A stretch of 64,000 bases of DNA from Tridacna crocea (Eukaryota; Mollusca; Bivalvia; Cardiida; Cardiidae), in contig OX031056.1 in the NCBI GenBank assembly GCA_943736015.1, forward strand, positions 71,513,277 through 71,577,276, given 5' to 3'. Positions 45,486-51,912 of the stretch are shown piece after piece. Every line of letters begins with the position of its first letter. The stretch's first letter is position 1. A program made the translations under genes and the position numbers. Below the pieces are notes generated by a model that was not told the origin of the DNA, did not search any database, and worked only from the letters and a program-made list of their open reading frames with translations.

Positions 45486-47191
45486 ACAGACACACACAGA
45501 AATGAAGACCTCGGTGGATAGACAGCTACATATATGTGGACAGATAGGTAGGATGGTAGCATTGTCGGTAGTTAAGCTATTAGTGGGTGGATTGGTGTGA
45601 GAGGAAGGAAGGAATTTTATTATACTGCAAAGATTTACCATTTCAAAGCACGTTAAGCGAAATTTTCCTGTCTTATAATTTCACAAATCGAGTATGATGA
45701 CGAAATATAAATTCCCTTCTGAGTGCCCCAATTCAATGAAAACTGACGTCACTGGAAACTGACGTCACTAAAACGTGCACTTTGGTGCACAAATGTGCAG
45801 TCTGGTGATCGATCGACGCCGCCATTTTGGATGTTGTGTTGCGTGTGTAGTGATGTTTACGGGGCACTCAAAAGGGAAACTGGTTTTTGACAGGGAACAT
45901 GATACCGGTATATGTTCCCGACATATTGACCAATCTGATCACGAGAAATTTCTTTGGAGTATAAAAAAATTTAATGGATGGCCAGGTTGGTAGGGAGGCA
46001 AACAGACAGGGAGAGAAGTGTGGATATAAGGAAGAAAGAGTATATACACAGTGTACACACACCTTCCTATGTTTCCCTTTTCAGGTTATTTTCTTTACAA
46101 GTTGTGTGGAGTATGTTCCACCAACGTACGGCGAATACGTATACCCGGCCTGGACGAGGTTTCTCGGGTGGTTACTTGTTACGGCTGTCATGTCCCCTTT
46201 GTTACTGTACATGGTCAAAATGATAGGGGAACAGGAAGGCACATGTTACAAGGTAATTTCATTTGGCATGCAGAACGCGAAATTTGCGGAAAATGTCGTC
46301 TCGGATCAGCCTATGCAGTCTATGCAGGCTAATCCGAAAGGACACTTTCCGATTTTAGGTAATTTTCTGTTAAGAGCAAAGTCTAGGTAGCAAAAATTCT
46401 AATGTGGTCGTAAAGTGCCGTATCGGATTAACCTGCACGGACTGCGCAGGCTGATCCGAGACGACACTTTACGCAAATGTTGAATGCGTCTTTTCGCGTG
46501 TTGCAGGCTATTTTATGTCTTTGTTTTGTCACTATGGCCATCTAAACTATTTAAAGAACCGGAATGAGAAGGTTTTTAAAAAAAAGGAGGAAAATTAGAA
46601 AATGCAACATTTTCTCCTTTTTTCTTTTTACATGTTTTTCCTACCGTATCAAAAAGAGATATCTTTATTATTCGAGCTACTTTTTCATCTCCAAATTCTT
46701 TCAGTTTGGTCAAAAGTTCAAAATGTTTTCTTCTAGTAGAGGTCAAACTAAACGAAGAAAACGCATAAAGATCTTGAAAACGGCTATGAAAATGCAAAAG
46801 AAATTGAATATTATAGCATTTGCCATCTCAGAAAACAAAAATAAAAATAAAAAAAGCAAAGTAAAGAGCGAAATAAGCAGATAAGAAAAATGTATGTAAA
46901 AGAAATTTCTTTATATTTTTAAATGTTCGTTCCGTTTATTCGTTTGAAAAAAAGGCACTGTACTGTCTGTACTTTTATTTTGTTTCCTTTAAGCGTTTAA
47001 AACTGTGTTTGGAAAGTAACTTCGATTGGAGACCGAAGGATAAAACCGTGCAGGAACAGTTCATGATCTCCAAAAACAGTTTCAAGAGAAGGACCATAAG
47101 AGATGTATTCCACTTCGCCGTTTTGGGACGGTATAAATACATAGAAGATCGAAACGACGAGGAAATGTATTCTTTTCGAGAAGACCTATAA
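29608..47191 (+). CDS. SLC6-family (neurotransmitter:sodium symporter) transporter, thirteen exons, divergent ion and substrate sites
   Basis: Thirteen exons join in phase to 647 residues, the usual SLC6 length. Twelve membrane segments are expected. Family marks: TM1 GYSVGMSDFWRFPF then NGGGAFL, the TM2-loop-TM3 segment FSGKGPYKVWDICPLFRG, EL2 cysteines 142 and 151 with several N-glycosylation sequons between TM3 and TM4, LSSGIEDFG before TM4, TM7 LGNMAHAYGV, TM8 GIDSQ and the DRF..D...MIG loop. Such proteins move amino acids, amines or osmolytes with Na+ across the plasma membrane. Key sites differ: Asp44 for the Na1 Asn, Asp345 for the TM7 Asn, Met309 and Ala349 at chloride-site positions, and Gly117-Ser118 for the TM3 Tyr-Tyr. 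Gly41, where monoamine carriers have Asp, argues against a monoamine substrate. Substrate unknown. Confidence 0.95.
29866..30053 (+). mobile_element. tRNA-derived SINE, family 1, 3' part replaced by an F element
   Basis: A box GGTAGATCAGTTGGTAGTGT, B box GGGTTCGATCC and GACAGGATTCATTCCTCTCT. It breaks off where the F element begins. Confidence 0.75.
30056..30300 (-). repeat. F-family element, truncated
   Basis: TGAGTGCCCCAATTCAATGA, GAAGTGACGTCACTGAAACC and a TTTGGATGTTGTGTTGACAG block in reverse orientation. Confidence 0.7.
30316..30550. repeat. A-family palindromic MITE, intact
   Basis: TTAACTCATTACCAAACGAC to AATGGGTTAA with a perfect hairpin. Confidence 0.88.
30562..30775 (+). mobile_element. 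SINE derived from tRNA-Met
   Basis: GTGAGGTAGAGCGTC A box, CCTCATAACCTAAAGGTCC with a CAT anticodon position, and CTGAGTTTGATACC B box. The tail has GGGATTTTTCATTGGCTGAC and CGAGAGAGATTAGTATAA. A second copy is at 60932. Confidence 0.75.
30955..31045. repeat. A-family element, heavily decayed
   Basis: GAGAACGATGTAGGACAAGG and TTGGCTCCTTTGTCCCACCG still pair. Confidence 0.5.
31378..31442 (-). mobile_element. tRNA-like SINE head on the minus strand
   Basis: Reverse reading gives TGTAGCTCAGTCGATAACGC (A box) and CGGTTCGAATCTCAGC (B box). Probably a SINE head rather than a working tRNA gene. Confidence 0.5.
31443..31687. repeat. J-family palindromic element with GACCCGGGTC units
   Basis: GCCGGTGTAATGCAGAGAAA and TCTGTGCATTACACCGGC ends. 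Inside, AATGACCCGGGTCATT-type palindromes alternate with CTACGTAG spacers several times. Confidence 0.85.
32075..32092. repeat. Homopolymer G run
   Basis: About 18 G residues on the plus strand. Confidence 0.9.
32103..32215. repeat. G-family hairpin
   Basis: AAGATCAGACTGCACATTCT and mirror TGCAGTCTGATCTTGATC, then CACTGTCCGCATAAGGTCAG. Confidence 0.8.
32773..32904 (+). CDS. SLC6 exon 2 (TM2)
   Basis: The acceptor is TTTACAG and the donor GTACGT. It encodes GAFLTPFVLTVLLCGLPLFF, the LEYTIGNFSGKG loop and ICPLFR. Confidence 0.93.
32902..33215. repeat. Triplicated exon-2 flank and (GAT)n/(ATC)n array in SLC6 intron 2
   Basis: ACGTTGAACATAGGCTTCCT recurs at about 33027 and 33082 with changes, each followed by GTTGTTATTG and GATGATGATG runs. 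The first copy contains the working donor. Confidence 0.8.
33410..33665 (+). repeat. E-family element, truncated
   Basis: GAAATTATTTCATCGAGTGA, palindromic middle, then CCGTGGCGTAACCCTTCCG. It runs into K. Confidence 0.65.
33675..34405 (+). repeat. K-family dispersed repeat
   Basis: AATCAAAGCGTTCAAAACAC to TCGACAAATACCACAAA; parallels 1190-1962. Confidence 0.65.
34597..34927 (+). CDS. SLC6 exon 3 (TM3 and extracellular loop 2)
   Basis: The acceptor is TTCCTAG. It encodes GVGVAATAAYFIYLVGSTIF, LPWTHCENHWNT and a glycosylation-rich loop to EEEFW. The donor is taken as CA|GTAATT because it restores phase with exon 4 and avoids the in-frame TAA. A D-family palindrome starts 35 bases later. Confidence 0.88.
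34963..35146. repeat. D-family palindrome just after SLC6 exon 3
   Basis: GGGCCGTATTCACCAACCAT to AACGATTGGTGAATACA. The middle is decayed. Confidence 0.75.
35338..35404. repeat. C-family hairpin, decayed
   Basis: CAACCCAGGTCAGCCCGAG with GTGCAGGCTGAATTGG. Confidence 0.55.
35553..36012 (+). repeat. F-family element
   Basis: TGCAAAGAAATTTCTCGTGA, ATCGAAAATGGCGGTGTCGA, and a short terminal hairpin to CAACTGACCGTACAACTT. Confidence 0.75.
36200..36300. repeat. G-family hairpin, decayed
   Basis: GTGTAGATTCAAGATCATAT and GCAGCCTGATCTTGATC. It lies 50 bases before SLC6 exon 4. Confidence 0.5.
36346..36478 (+). CDS. SLC6 exon 4 (TM4)
   Basis: Encodes YEALSLSSGIEDFGSFQWNL followed by a hydrophobic helix and GMIKGIKTIEK. 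The acceptor is TTGGTAG and the donor GTATAT. Confidence 0.9.
36488..36855 (-). repeat. E-family element right after SLC6 exon 4
   Basis: CATTTCATGCTTTCCGGTAG, AAAATGACGTCATTTAC and ACGCCACGGGGAATAAC in reverse order. It begins about 10 bases after the donor. Confidence 0.7.
36893..37071. repeat. A-family element, decayed ends
   Basis: AGGAGAAAATGCTGGTTACC hairpin with partial arms. Confidence 0.65.
37072..38370. other. SLC6 intron 4, no recognised feature
   Basis: AT-rich intron DNA. Reading frames here are short and without family features. Confidence 0.4.
38372..38605. repeat. 33-bp minisatellite, seven copies
   Basis: AGGTCTACCGTAAGGTACCC then AAGAAAAGCATTC repeats with few changes; the last copy is decayed. 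Confidence 0.9.
38628..38826. repeat. D-family palindrome
   Basis: GGGTCAGTATTCAACAACCA to TGGTAAATACGGACCC with the GGTTTAGCCA centre. Confidence 0.8.
38926..39060 (+). CDS. SLC6 exon 5 (TM5)
   Basis: Encodes ISYFTTFFPVVFMVAVFVRS, then LTLPGATDGLIKFF. It is 45 whole codons between TTTTCAG and GTAAGA. Confidence 0.93.
39061..39832. other. SLC6 intron 5, no recognised repeat
   Basis: AT-rich, no palindromic element detected, unlike most introns here. Confidence 0.4.
39833..39936 (+). CDS. SLC6 exon 6 (TM6)
   Basis: Encodes VWIEAFLMAFYTLSFGFGTI and LTLGSHVQFKDDSV. The acceptor is TTACAG and the donor GTGCGT. Confidence 0.93.
40087..40211 (+). CDS. SLC6 exon 7 (TM7)
   Basis: Encodes SCTILPVLDAIWAILSGVVC, then FSILGNMAHAYGVQVDEVIQA. 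It contains Asp345 and Ala349 at the altered ion sites. Confidence 0.93.
40702..40814 (+). CDS. SLC6 exon 8 (TM8, Na2 site)
   Basis: Encodes GMSLGVVSYITALSTLPLPQ and a helix ending in GIDSQ, whose Asp413-Ser414 match the Na2-site residues. The donor is GTAATG. Confidence 0.92.
41244..41375 (+). CDS. SLC6 exon 9 (TM9)
   Basis: Encodes AIPIQMSLQVLGEMFPSLYP and a helix ending LPTCTE. It is 44 whole codons. Confidence 0.9.
41503..41650. repeat. A-family half element before SLC6 exon 10
   Basis: GACAAAATTGAAAGCATTTA and GGGAAAAAGAGAAAATGCTG. The right arm is absent. Confidence 0.65.
41704..41803 (+). CDS. SLC6 exon 10 (TM10)
   Basis: Encodes AGAYIFLWMDWYTGSWIGPI and SAFVELIVITWIY, like the G.Y.F...D.Y segment of the family. 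A truncated A-family element lies just upstream at 41503-41650. Confidence 0.92.
42215..42530 (+). repeat. L-family dispersed repeat in SLC6 intron 10
   Basis: TAAGGTAGTGGTCCCGTAAT, ATTCTCATTAAAAAGGGAGA and GGAAACTAACAAAAGTATCA. Confidence 0.65.
42842..43285. promoter_or_regulatory. Cluster of five TGACGTCA (CRE-type) sites in SLC6 intron 10
   Basis: Perfect TGACGTCA at 42842, 42915, 43143, 43203 and 43278. TGACGTCA is the consensus bound by CREB/ATF proteins. Function here is inferred only from motif density. Confidence 0.4.
42857..43415. repeat. About 363-bp tandem duplication with inner 60-bp repeats
   Basis: AACGGTACTAGTCCCACTGT...GATGACGTCATGGGATTTTC...CCTCGCAGGCATTATGTG occurs at 42864 and again at 43227. 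Between them, GATGACGTCATTAAGGTATG-like units repeat every 60-66 bp. Confidence 0.85.
43702..43797. repeat. C-family hairpin, intact
   Basis: CGACCCATGTCAGCCTGCGC with a perfect mirror, then TACTTTTTGCAGATGCATTT. Confidence 0.85.
43823..44275 (-). repeat. E-family element, full length
   Basis: CATGCTTTCCGGTAGGATAT to ATCTTTCACCGAAAAAAACC, reverse of 12058-12512. Confidence 0.8.
44321..45308 (+). repeat. F-family element split by a SINE pair
   Basis: Left end at 44321-44362 (TACTGCAAAGAAATTTCTCG). The body resumes at 44877 (ATATATCATGTACACTGGCA) and ends CATGACCGTACAACTAATAA. Confidence 0.75.
44362..44875 (+). mobile_element. Two tandem tRNA-derived SINE copies, family 3
   Basis: Copies at 44362-44560 and 44673-44875. 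A boxes TAGCTCAGTGGTTAAGGTA and TGGCTCAGTGACTAAAGTA; B boxes GGGTTCGAATTCC and GGATTCGAATCCC. Both start GTTACG with CCACTC and continue with TTTCTTTGTTACGGACT. Confidence 0.75.
45320..45420 (+). CDS. SLC6 exon 11
   Basis: Encodes GIDRFNADVRLMIGKPIPHF then IRLTISFVAPAVVV. The F-family element upstream ends about 12 bases before the exon. Confidence 0.92.
45431..45500. repeat. (GA)n microsatellite right after SLC6 exon 11
   Basis: GAGAGAGAGA run, then poly-G and ACAGACACAC. It begins about 10 bases after the donor. Confidence 0.9.
45622..45962 (-). repeat. F-family element, reverse
   Basis: Begins ATACTGCAAAGATTTACC, has CGCCGCCATTTTGGATGTTG, and ends GAGAAATTTCTTTGGAGTAT. Confidence 0.75.
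46085..46252 (+). CDS. SLC6 exon 12 (TM12)
   Basis: Encodes VIFFTSCVEYVPPTYGEYVY, PAWTRFLGWLLVTAVMSPLL and LYMVKMIGEQEG, typical of the last helix region. It is 56 whole codons. Confidence 0.93.
46263..46509. repeat. B-family double hairpin 10 bases after SLC6 exon 12
   Basis: TGCAGAACGCGAAATTTGCG start, two hairpins with GTCTCGGATCAGCC and CGGATTAACCTGCAC, end TTCGCGTGTTGCAGG. Confidence 0.8.
46545..46725. repeat. A-family element, decayed
   Basis: AAATTAGAAAATGCAACATTTTC hairpin tip with eroded arms; the right end is CAAAAGTTCAAAATG. Confidence 0.5.
46994..47191 (+). CDS. SLC6 exon 13 (C-terminal tail, stop)
   Basis: Encodes a basic cytosolic tail (RLKLCLESNFDWRPKD...) ending YSFREDL then TAA. 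The acceptor is CTTTAAG. A possible AATAAA polyA signal lies at 47388-47393. Confidence 0.85.
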   Translation, partial: RLKLCLESNFDWRPKDKTVQEQFMISKNSFKRRTIRDVFHFAVLGRYKYIEDRNDEEMYSFREDL

Positions 47192-47212
47192 TAGGCTTTA
47201 TAAATGATTTTA

Positions 47213-47268
47213 GATGGCCTCTTTCTCTTGGTCGTAAAATCCAGGGATTGTTTGGTAAAGGGTTAAAG
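47213..47268. repeat. A-family right-end fragment
   Basis: CTCTTGGTCGTAAAATCCAG then TTGTTTGGTAAAGGGTTAA. Confidence 0.6.
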
Positions 47269-47551
47269 TACCTGGTTCTAGCTTCTGCTCATAACAGGTT
47301 GTTGTGATTTTCCTGTAGAAATTGTATTAGATCTACTATTAATTATAAATGACATTTTTAAAATATTGAGAAACAAAAGAGGGACAAAATAAACAAAAAA
47401 GAAAACTTGAATGACATTTCATAGTTAAAAAAAAACTTTATTTTACCCTTTAGCCCACATCTCCTGGTTATAAAAGTTACAATGATGCTTCAACAACAGA
47501 AAAAAACAACATTATTAATCAGGGTGTTTAAAAAAAATAAAATAGGCTATT

Positions 47552-48055
47552 ATTATACTGCAAAGAAATTCCTCTTGATCTGATTGGTAAACATGCCGGG
47601 AACATATATATATGTACCCTGGCAAAAACCACGTAAAGCCAGTTTCCCTTTTGAGTGCCCCGTAAACATCACTACACGTGCAACACAACATCCAAAATGG
47701 CGGCGTCGGTCGATCACCAGACTGCACATTTATGCACCAAACTGCACGTTTTAGTGACGTCAGTCTCCAGTGACGTCAGTTTTCATTGAATTGGGGCACT
47801 CCGAAGGGAATTCCAATTTCGTCAGCATACTCGATTCGCGAGATCATAAAACAGGAAAATTTCGCTTAACGCGCTTTTAAAGGTTAAAACTTTGCAGTAT
47901 AATAAATTCTTTGTAAGGTCAGGTGGCAGGGGACTTGGAAACTTGTTAACGGCTGTGGTGGATCATGTCGCCACTTTGCCTTCGGCTCGGGGCGACATGA
48001 TTTACACAGCCGTGCTCAAGTTTCCAAGTCCCCTGCCATCTGACCGTACAACTAA
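47552..48055 (+). repeat. F-family element, reference copy
   Basis: Full length: TACTGCAAAGAAATTCCTC, CATCCAAAATGGCGGCGTCG, CAGTGACGTCAG pair, TTTGCAGTATAATAAATTCT, and a terminal hairpin with GGCAGGGGACTTGGAAAC. Confidence 0.85.
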
Positions 48056-48319
48056 TGAGGCAACCTAAACAGGTAACCCTACTTCAAAATCAATTTCTGT
48101 ATCCTTGACCCTTATCTGCTTTTTTGAAATCTGATACAACTAAGCCTCTTGTAAGAAGGAAATAAAATGATATAAGAAATACAATTTACCCATTTTATCA
48201 AGGAAATGAAACCAAATGCGATTAAACACTTAAAAGAAACGTCAATCTTTGCGTCCATTTTTTTTTACCCTTTGCCTCTTACCTCAAACCCTCTTTTCAT
48301 AGATCAAACGTACTACTGT

Positions 48320-48630
48320 CTTATACTGCAAAGGAATTTCTCGCGATCTGATTGGATAATATGCTCCGAACATATAAATCATGTTCATTGCCAAAATCCA
48401 CGTAAAATCAGTGTTTCCTGTTTGGGTGCCCCGTATATATGACTAAAATTACTACACAACATTCGAAATGGCGGCGTCGATCGATGACCAGCCTGGGCAT
48501 TTATGTACCAAACTGCACGTTTTAGTGACGTCAGTTCCAGTGACGTCAGGTTTCATTGAATTGGGGCACTAAGAGGGAATTTTTATTTCGTGGGCATACT
48601 AAATTCGAGAGACTATAAAACAGGAAAATA
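48320..48630 (+). repeat. F-family element without terminal hairpin
   Basis: TATACTGCAAAGGAATTTCT, CATTCGAAATGGCGGCGTCG, CAGTGACGTCAGG, ending near GACTATAAAACAGGAAAAT. Confidence 0.75.
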
Positions 48631-48856
48631 TTCACTGTACACCTATATTAAAGCCTATTATTGATTTGAGGAATAATGATAATTTAAAAAAGTGCTGCAA
48701 TAAAATATCAATTCAACTAAGCCAACTAATGATGTGAAAAAAGGAATGATAATTTACAAAAGTGCTGTAATAAAAAAATCGAATAGAGAAAATTTATACA
48801 TTTCATCAGGGAAATAAAAGGAAATACAGTTAAGAACTTTTAAGGAACATTTACTG

Positions 48857-49045
48857 TTAACCAAACGAGAAAACTTTAGGATAGTCCAAATTCAAAGCAC
48901 TTGCAGACGACAAAGTGAACATGACTCAAAAAATGAAACTTGTTTCCAGCAGGGTAGAAAACATTGTGGGAAAAGGAGAAAATGCTGGTAACCAGCATTT
49001 TCTCCTTTTTCCCACAATGTTTTCTGCCTATTCAAAGACAAATAT
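48857..49045. repeat. A-family palindromic MITE
   Basis: TTAACCAAACGAGAAAAC left end and an intact hairpin; right arm truncated. Confidence 0.75.
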
Positions 49046-49189
49046 TATGATTTGAAAAACGATTGAATAGTCTATATTTTCCTTCGTTGAGTATATGAAT
49101 GATTCCAAAACGTTGCGTTGTGTCATGTGTTAAGGATGGGGATCCTTGAAATGGTATTCGTATAATATCGCCTTTCATCGCAGAACAAA

Positions 49190-49505
49190 AAACGCCACTC
49201 GTGAATATATTACCGATGGTGTTCACTCGATAAAATAAATTTCGATCATTCACCGGAAAAAAACCAACAAATATTCTATTTACTTCATGCTTTAAACCCT
49301 TTCTGGGAGGAGCTTTATCAAAATCAAGAACATTTCTTTTCCGTTATTCCCCGTGGTGTACCCCTCACGCATAGCAACGCATTACAATATTACGTCAAGG
49401 GTGAGAAATGTAAGGTATAATTATGACGTCATATTTTCCATCTGGTTGTTAGGCACGCGCAATTTACCTAGGCAACAAGAACATGAAAGTCGGTATCATT
49501 TTCAG
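49190..49505 (+). repeat. E-family element, truncated
   Basis: Right palindrome arm, CTGGGAGGAGCTTTATC, TTATGACGTCATATTTTCC and TTTACCTAGGCAACAAG. Confidence 0.7.
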
Positions 49506-49546
49506 ACACATAAATTTTTGGCCTGCAAAAGTTTGTTTCTGGTATA

Positions 49547-49755
49547 ACCGGTGTAACGCAGAGAAATGATCCTCCCCTACAAAATGACCCTGGTCTACGT
49601 AGAGAAATGACCCCAGAAGTCATTTCACTACGTAGAGGAATGACTCCGGAAGTCATTTCACTACGTAGAGGAATGACCCGAGTCATTCGTCTATGCAGAG
49701 AAACGACCCATGGGTCATTTTGTAGGGGAGGGTCATTTCTCTGCATTAGACCGGC
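49547..49755. repeat. J-family element, second copy
   Basis: CCGGTGTAACGCAGAGAAAT to TTCTCTGCATTAGACCGG with AGAAGTCATTTCACTACGTA units inside. Confidence 0.8.
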
Positions 49756-49974
49756 ATTACATTACAACAGCAGTGTTTTTGTTATTTAGAATGCAGCTTT
49801 GTTTTCTCGCAGTAAGAGTCAAGATTTCGAATAGTTCTTGTCGAAAACTTTCCTGTCAAAAAGTTTTAGCTGATTTCGACTCGCACATCATGGGTAGAGA
49901 ATCTGAAAAAAAAAGATTGCTCGTTAGAAATCAAATTAGAAAATAATAATAATAATGGAGCATATTGGGTGTAG

Positions 49975-50645
49975 GACAAAATCCACTAGGACAAAAGCCC
50001 ACTAGGACAAGAGCCTACTACGAAAAAAAGCCCACTGGGACAAGAGCCTACTAGGAAAAAAAGCCCACTGGGACAAAAGCCCACTGGACAAAAGCCCACT
50101 GAGTCAAAAGCCACTGGGTCAAAAGCCTACTAGGACAAGAGCCCACAGGACAAAAAGCCCACTAGGACAAAAGCCCACTGGGACAAAAGCCCACCAGGGC
50201 AAAAACCCACTTTTCGTTATGATCGTGTATTTCATTAAAAATTTCGTATGTATTATCTGACTTGTCTTTAGAAGAGTAGAAAACATTGTGTGAAAAGCAG
50301 AAAATTCCATTCTCACAAAAAATGACAAAAAATGATTTTCTAACACCCTTTTTTTAATCAGTGGGCTTTTGTCCTCCATGCCAAAATTTACAGTGGGCTT
50401 TTGTCCAGTTAACTTTTGTCCTAGTGGGCTAATGTTCTAGTGGGCTTTTGTCCAGTGGGCATTTGTCCTAGTGGGCTTTTGTCCAGTGGGCATTTGCTCT
50501 AGTGGGCCTTTGTACAGTGGGCTGTTGTTCTAGTGGGCTTTTGTCTTAGTGGGCTTTTGTCCAGTGGGCTTTTGTCCTAGTGGACTTCTGTACAGTAGGA
50601 TTTTGTCCCAGTGGGCTTTTGTCCTAGTGGGCTGTCGTCCGTTCC
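49975..50645. repeat. Large inverted minisatellite
   Basis: Left block 49975-50215 repeats GGACAAAAGCCCACT every 14-17 bases. Right block 50359-50645 repeats the complement AGTGGGCTTTTGTCC. The 143-base spacer holds an A-family remnant. Confidence 0.9.
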
Positions 50646-50792
50646 CAAAGCAGATTAGCTCTTTAGATGTTGAGCCAAATTTACATTACTTCTACAGGCA
50701 GTGAAGATACGACTAATCGTCCAAAAGAGTTTGAACCCATTGATATATAAATGTTAACCTTGTGAATTACACATCTCTGGGTGCGAGTGGTG

Positions 50793-51022
50793 GTTAACCC
50801 TTTACCAAACAATCCTTGGTTTTAACGACCCTGAGATAGACACCTTTTGAAAACATTGTGGGAAAAGGAGAAAATGCTGGTGGCCAGCATTTTCTCCTTT
50901 TCCCACAATGTTTTCTACCCTGCTGGAAACAAATTTCAATTTTTGAGTTACGGTCATGCTGTAGTTTGCAAGTGCTTTCGATTCCGACCAGTCTGAAATT
51001 TGGTCATTTGGTAAAGAGTTAA
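50793..51022. repeat. A-family palindromic MITE, intact
   Basis: TTAACCCTTTACCAAACAAT to TCATTTGGTAAAGAGTTAA. Confidence 0.88.
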
Positions 51023-51024
51023 GG

Positions 51025-51415
51025 TAAGACCTGTGTAATGCACTTCCGGTGAACATGGGGTAAAAATTCTAATTGGTTGATAAATAAGGATAAATGAGGA
51101 TTTATGCGGAAATACTATTTTTGCACATTTCTAACGGATCAGAAATGAAATTCCGTTCATGTCTATTTTGAAATTATTTTTGATACTTTTGTTAGTTTTC
51201 TGAAAAGGGAGGTAATTATTATCTCTTTTTGAATTGAGAATATAGTGGTTTTAGATTTATAAATGATAATTCAAAGAAGAAAAAAATGGAAAAAATGAAT
51301 CGGTGAAAGTAGTTCAATAATACCCATTTTTGATTATAGCTAATTTTGCAGGATGATATTTTGGTGGAAATAGTTGTTTTCCATTACACAGGTCTTACCT
51401 TAATGTTCCATGAAG
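51025..51415 (-). repeat. L-family dispersed repeat, reverse
   Basis: TGATACTTTTGTTAGTTTTC, ATTATAGCTAATTTTGCAGG and ACACAGGTCTTACCTTAA. Confidence 0.65.
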
Positions 51416-51551
51416 CAAAACACTGGAACGATGACGTCACTTCCTACTGGTAAAATATGATGACGGTATGAGTAATTACACGCTTAAAAATGGGTATGTT
51501 TTTTTTTATGATTTTTCTTCTCATAATGTTTCATTAATTCCCTGAGGAATT

Positions 51552-51727
51552 CATAGAGTCAATCTAACCAACTTTCTCGATCTTATTCTTGCTGTAGAAA
51601 GCAACAGAGTGTCTGATTGGCTATACAATTATGGTTTTGCCGATCAGCCAATCAGAAATTCCATTACTATGAAAGGAAGAAAATCCATGAGAAAAGTACT
51701 AAAAATGGTTGGTGTATTCGCCCAGGA
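51552..51727. repeat. D-family palindrome, decayed, just downstream of the DUOXA stop
   Basis: TCTGATTGGCTATACAATTA and CAGCCAATCAGAAATTCC, then AATGGTTGGTGTATTCGCCC. Confidence 0.65.
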
Positions 51728-51774
51728 CTGCTGCTAGACTGATCTCTGAAAAAAAATAGTCAGAAATTAGTTCC

Positions 51775-51912
51775 TTACCCCTCGTTTGCATACAGCTCTT
51801 GATTGCCCTCGTCAATGGGTGGGGGTGGCGGTGGACGACATCGTCTAGACTTTTGAAAGTATTTTACCATCGATTTCCTCCTCTGGTACCTGTGAGGGGC
51901 CGGAGGGGCAAC
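51775..51912 (-). CDS. DUOXA: DUOXA last exon (PPPPPP tail, stop)
   Basis: Acceptor TTGTTACAG. It encodes VAPPAPHRYQRRKSMVKYFQ, a CRPPPPPPIDEG motif and YANEG then TAA. The stop overlaps a GTAAGG that could act as a donor, so a further exon is possible but not needed. Confidence 0.75.
   Translation of the reverse strand, partial: VAPPAPHRYQRRKSMVKYFQKSRRCRPPPPPPIDEGNQELYANEG

Noticed and set aside
49468..49746. 92-residue frame with repeated MTSGVIPLRSE
   Set aside because: Translation of the J-family inner palindromes.
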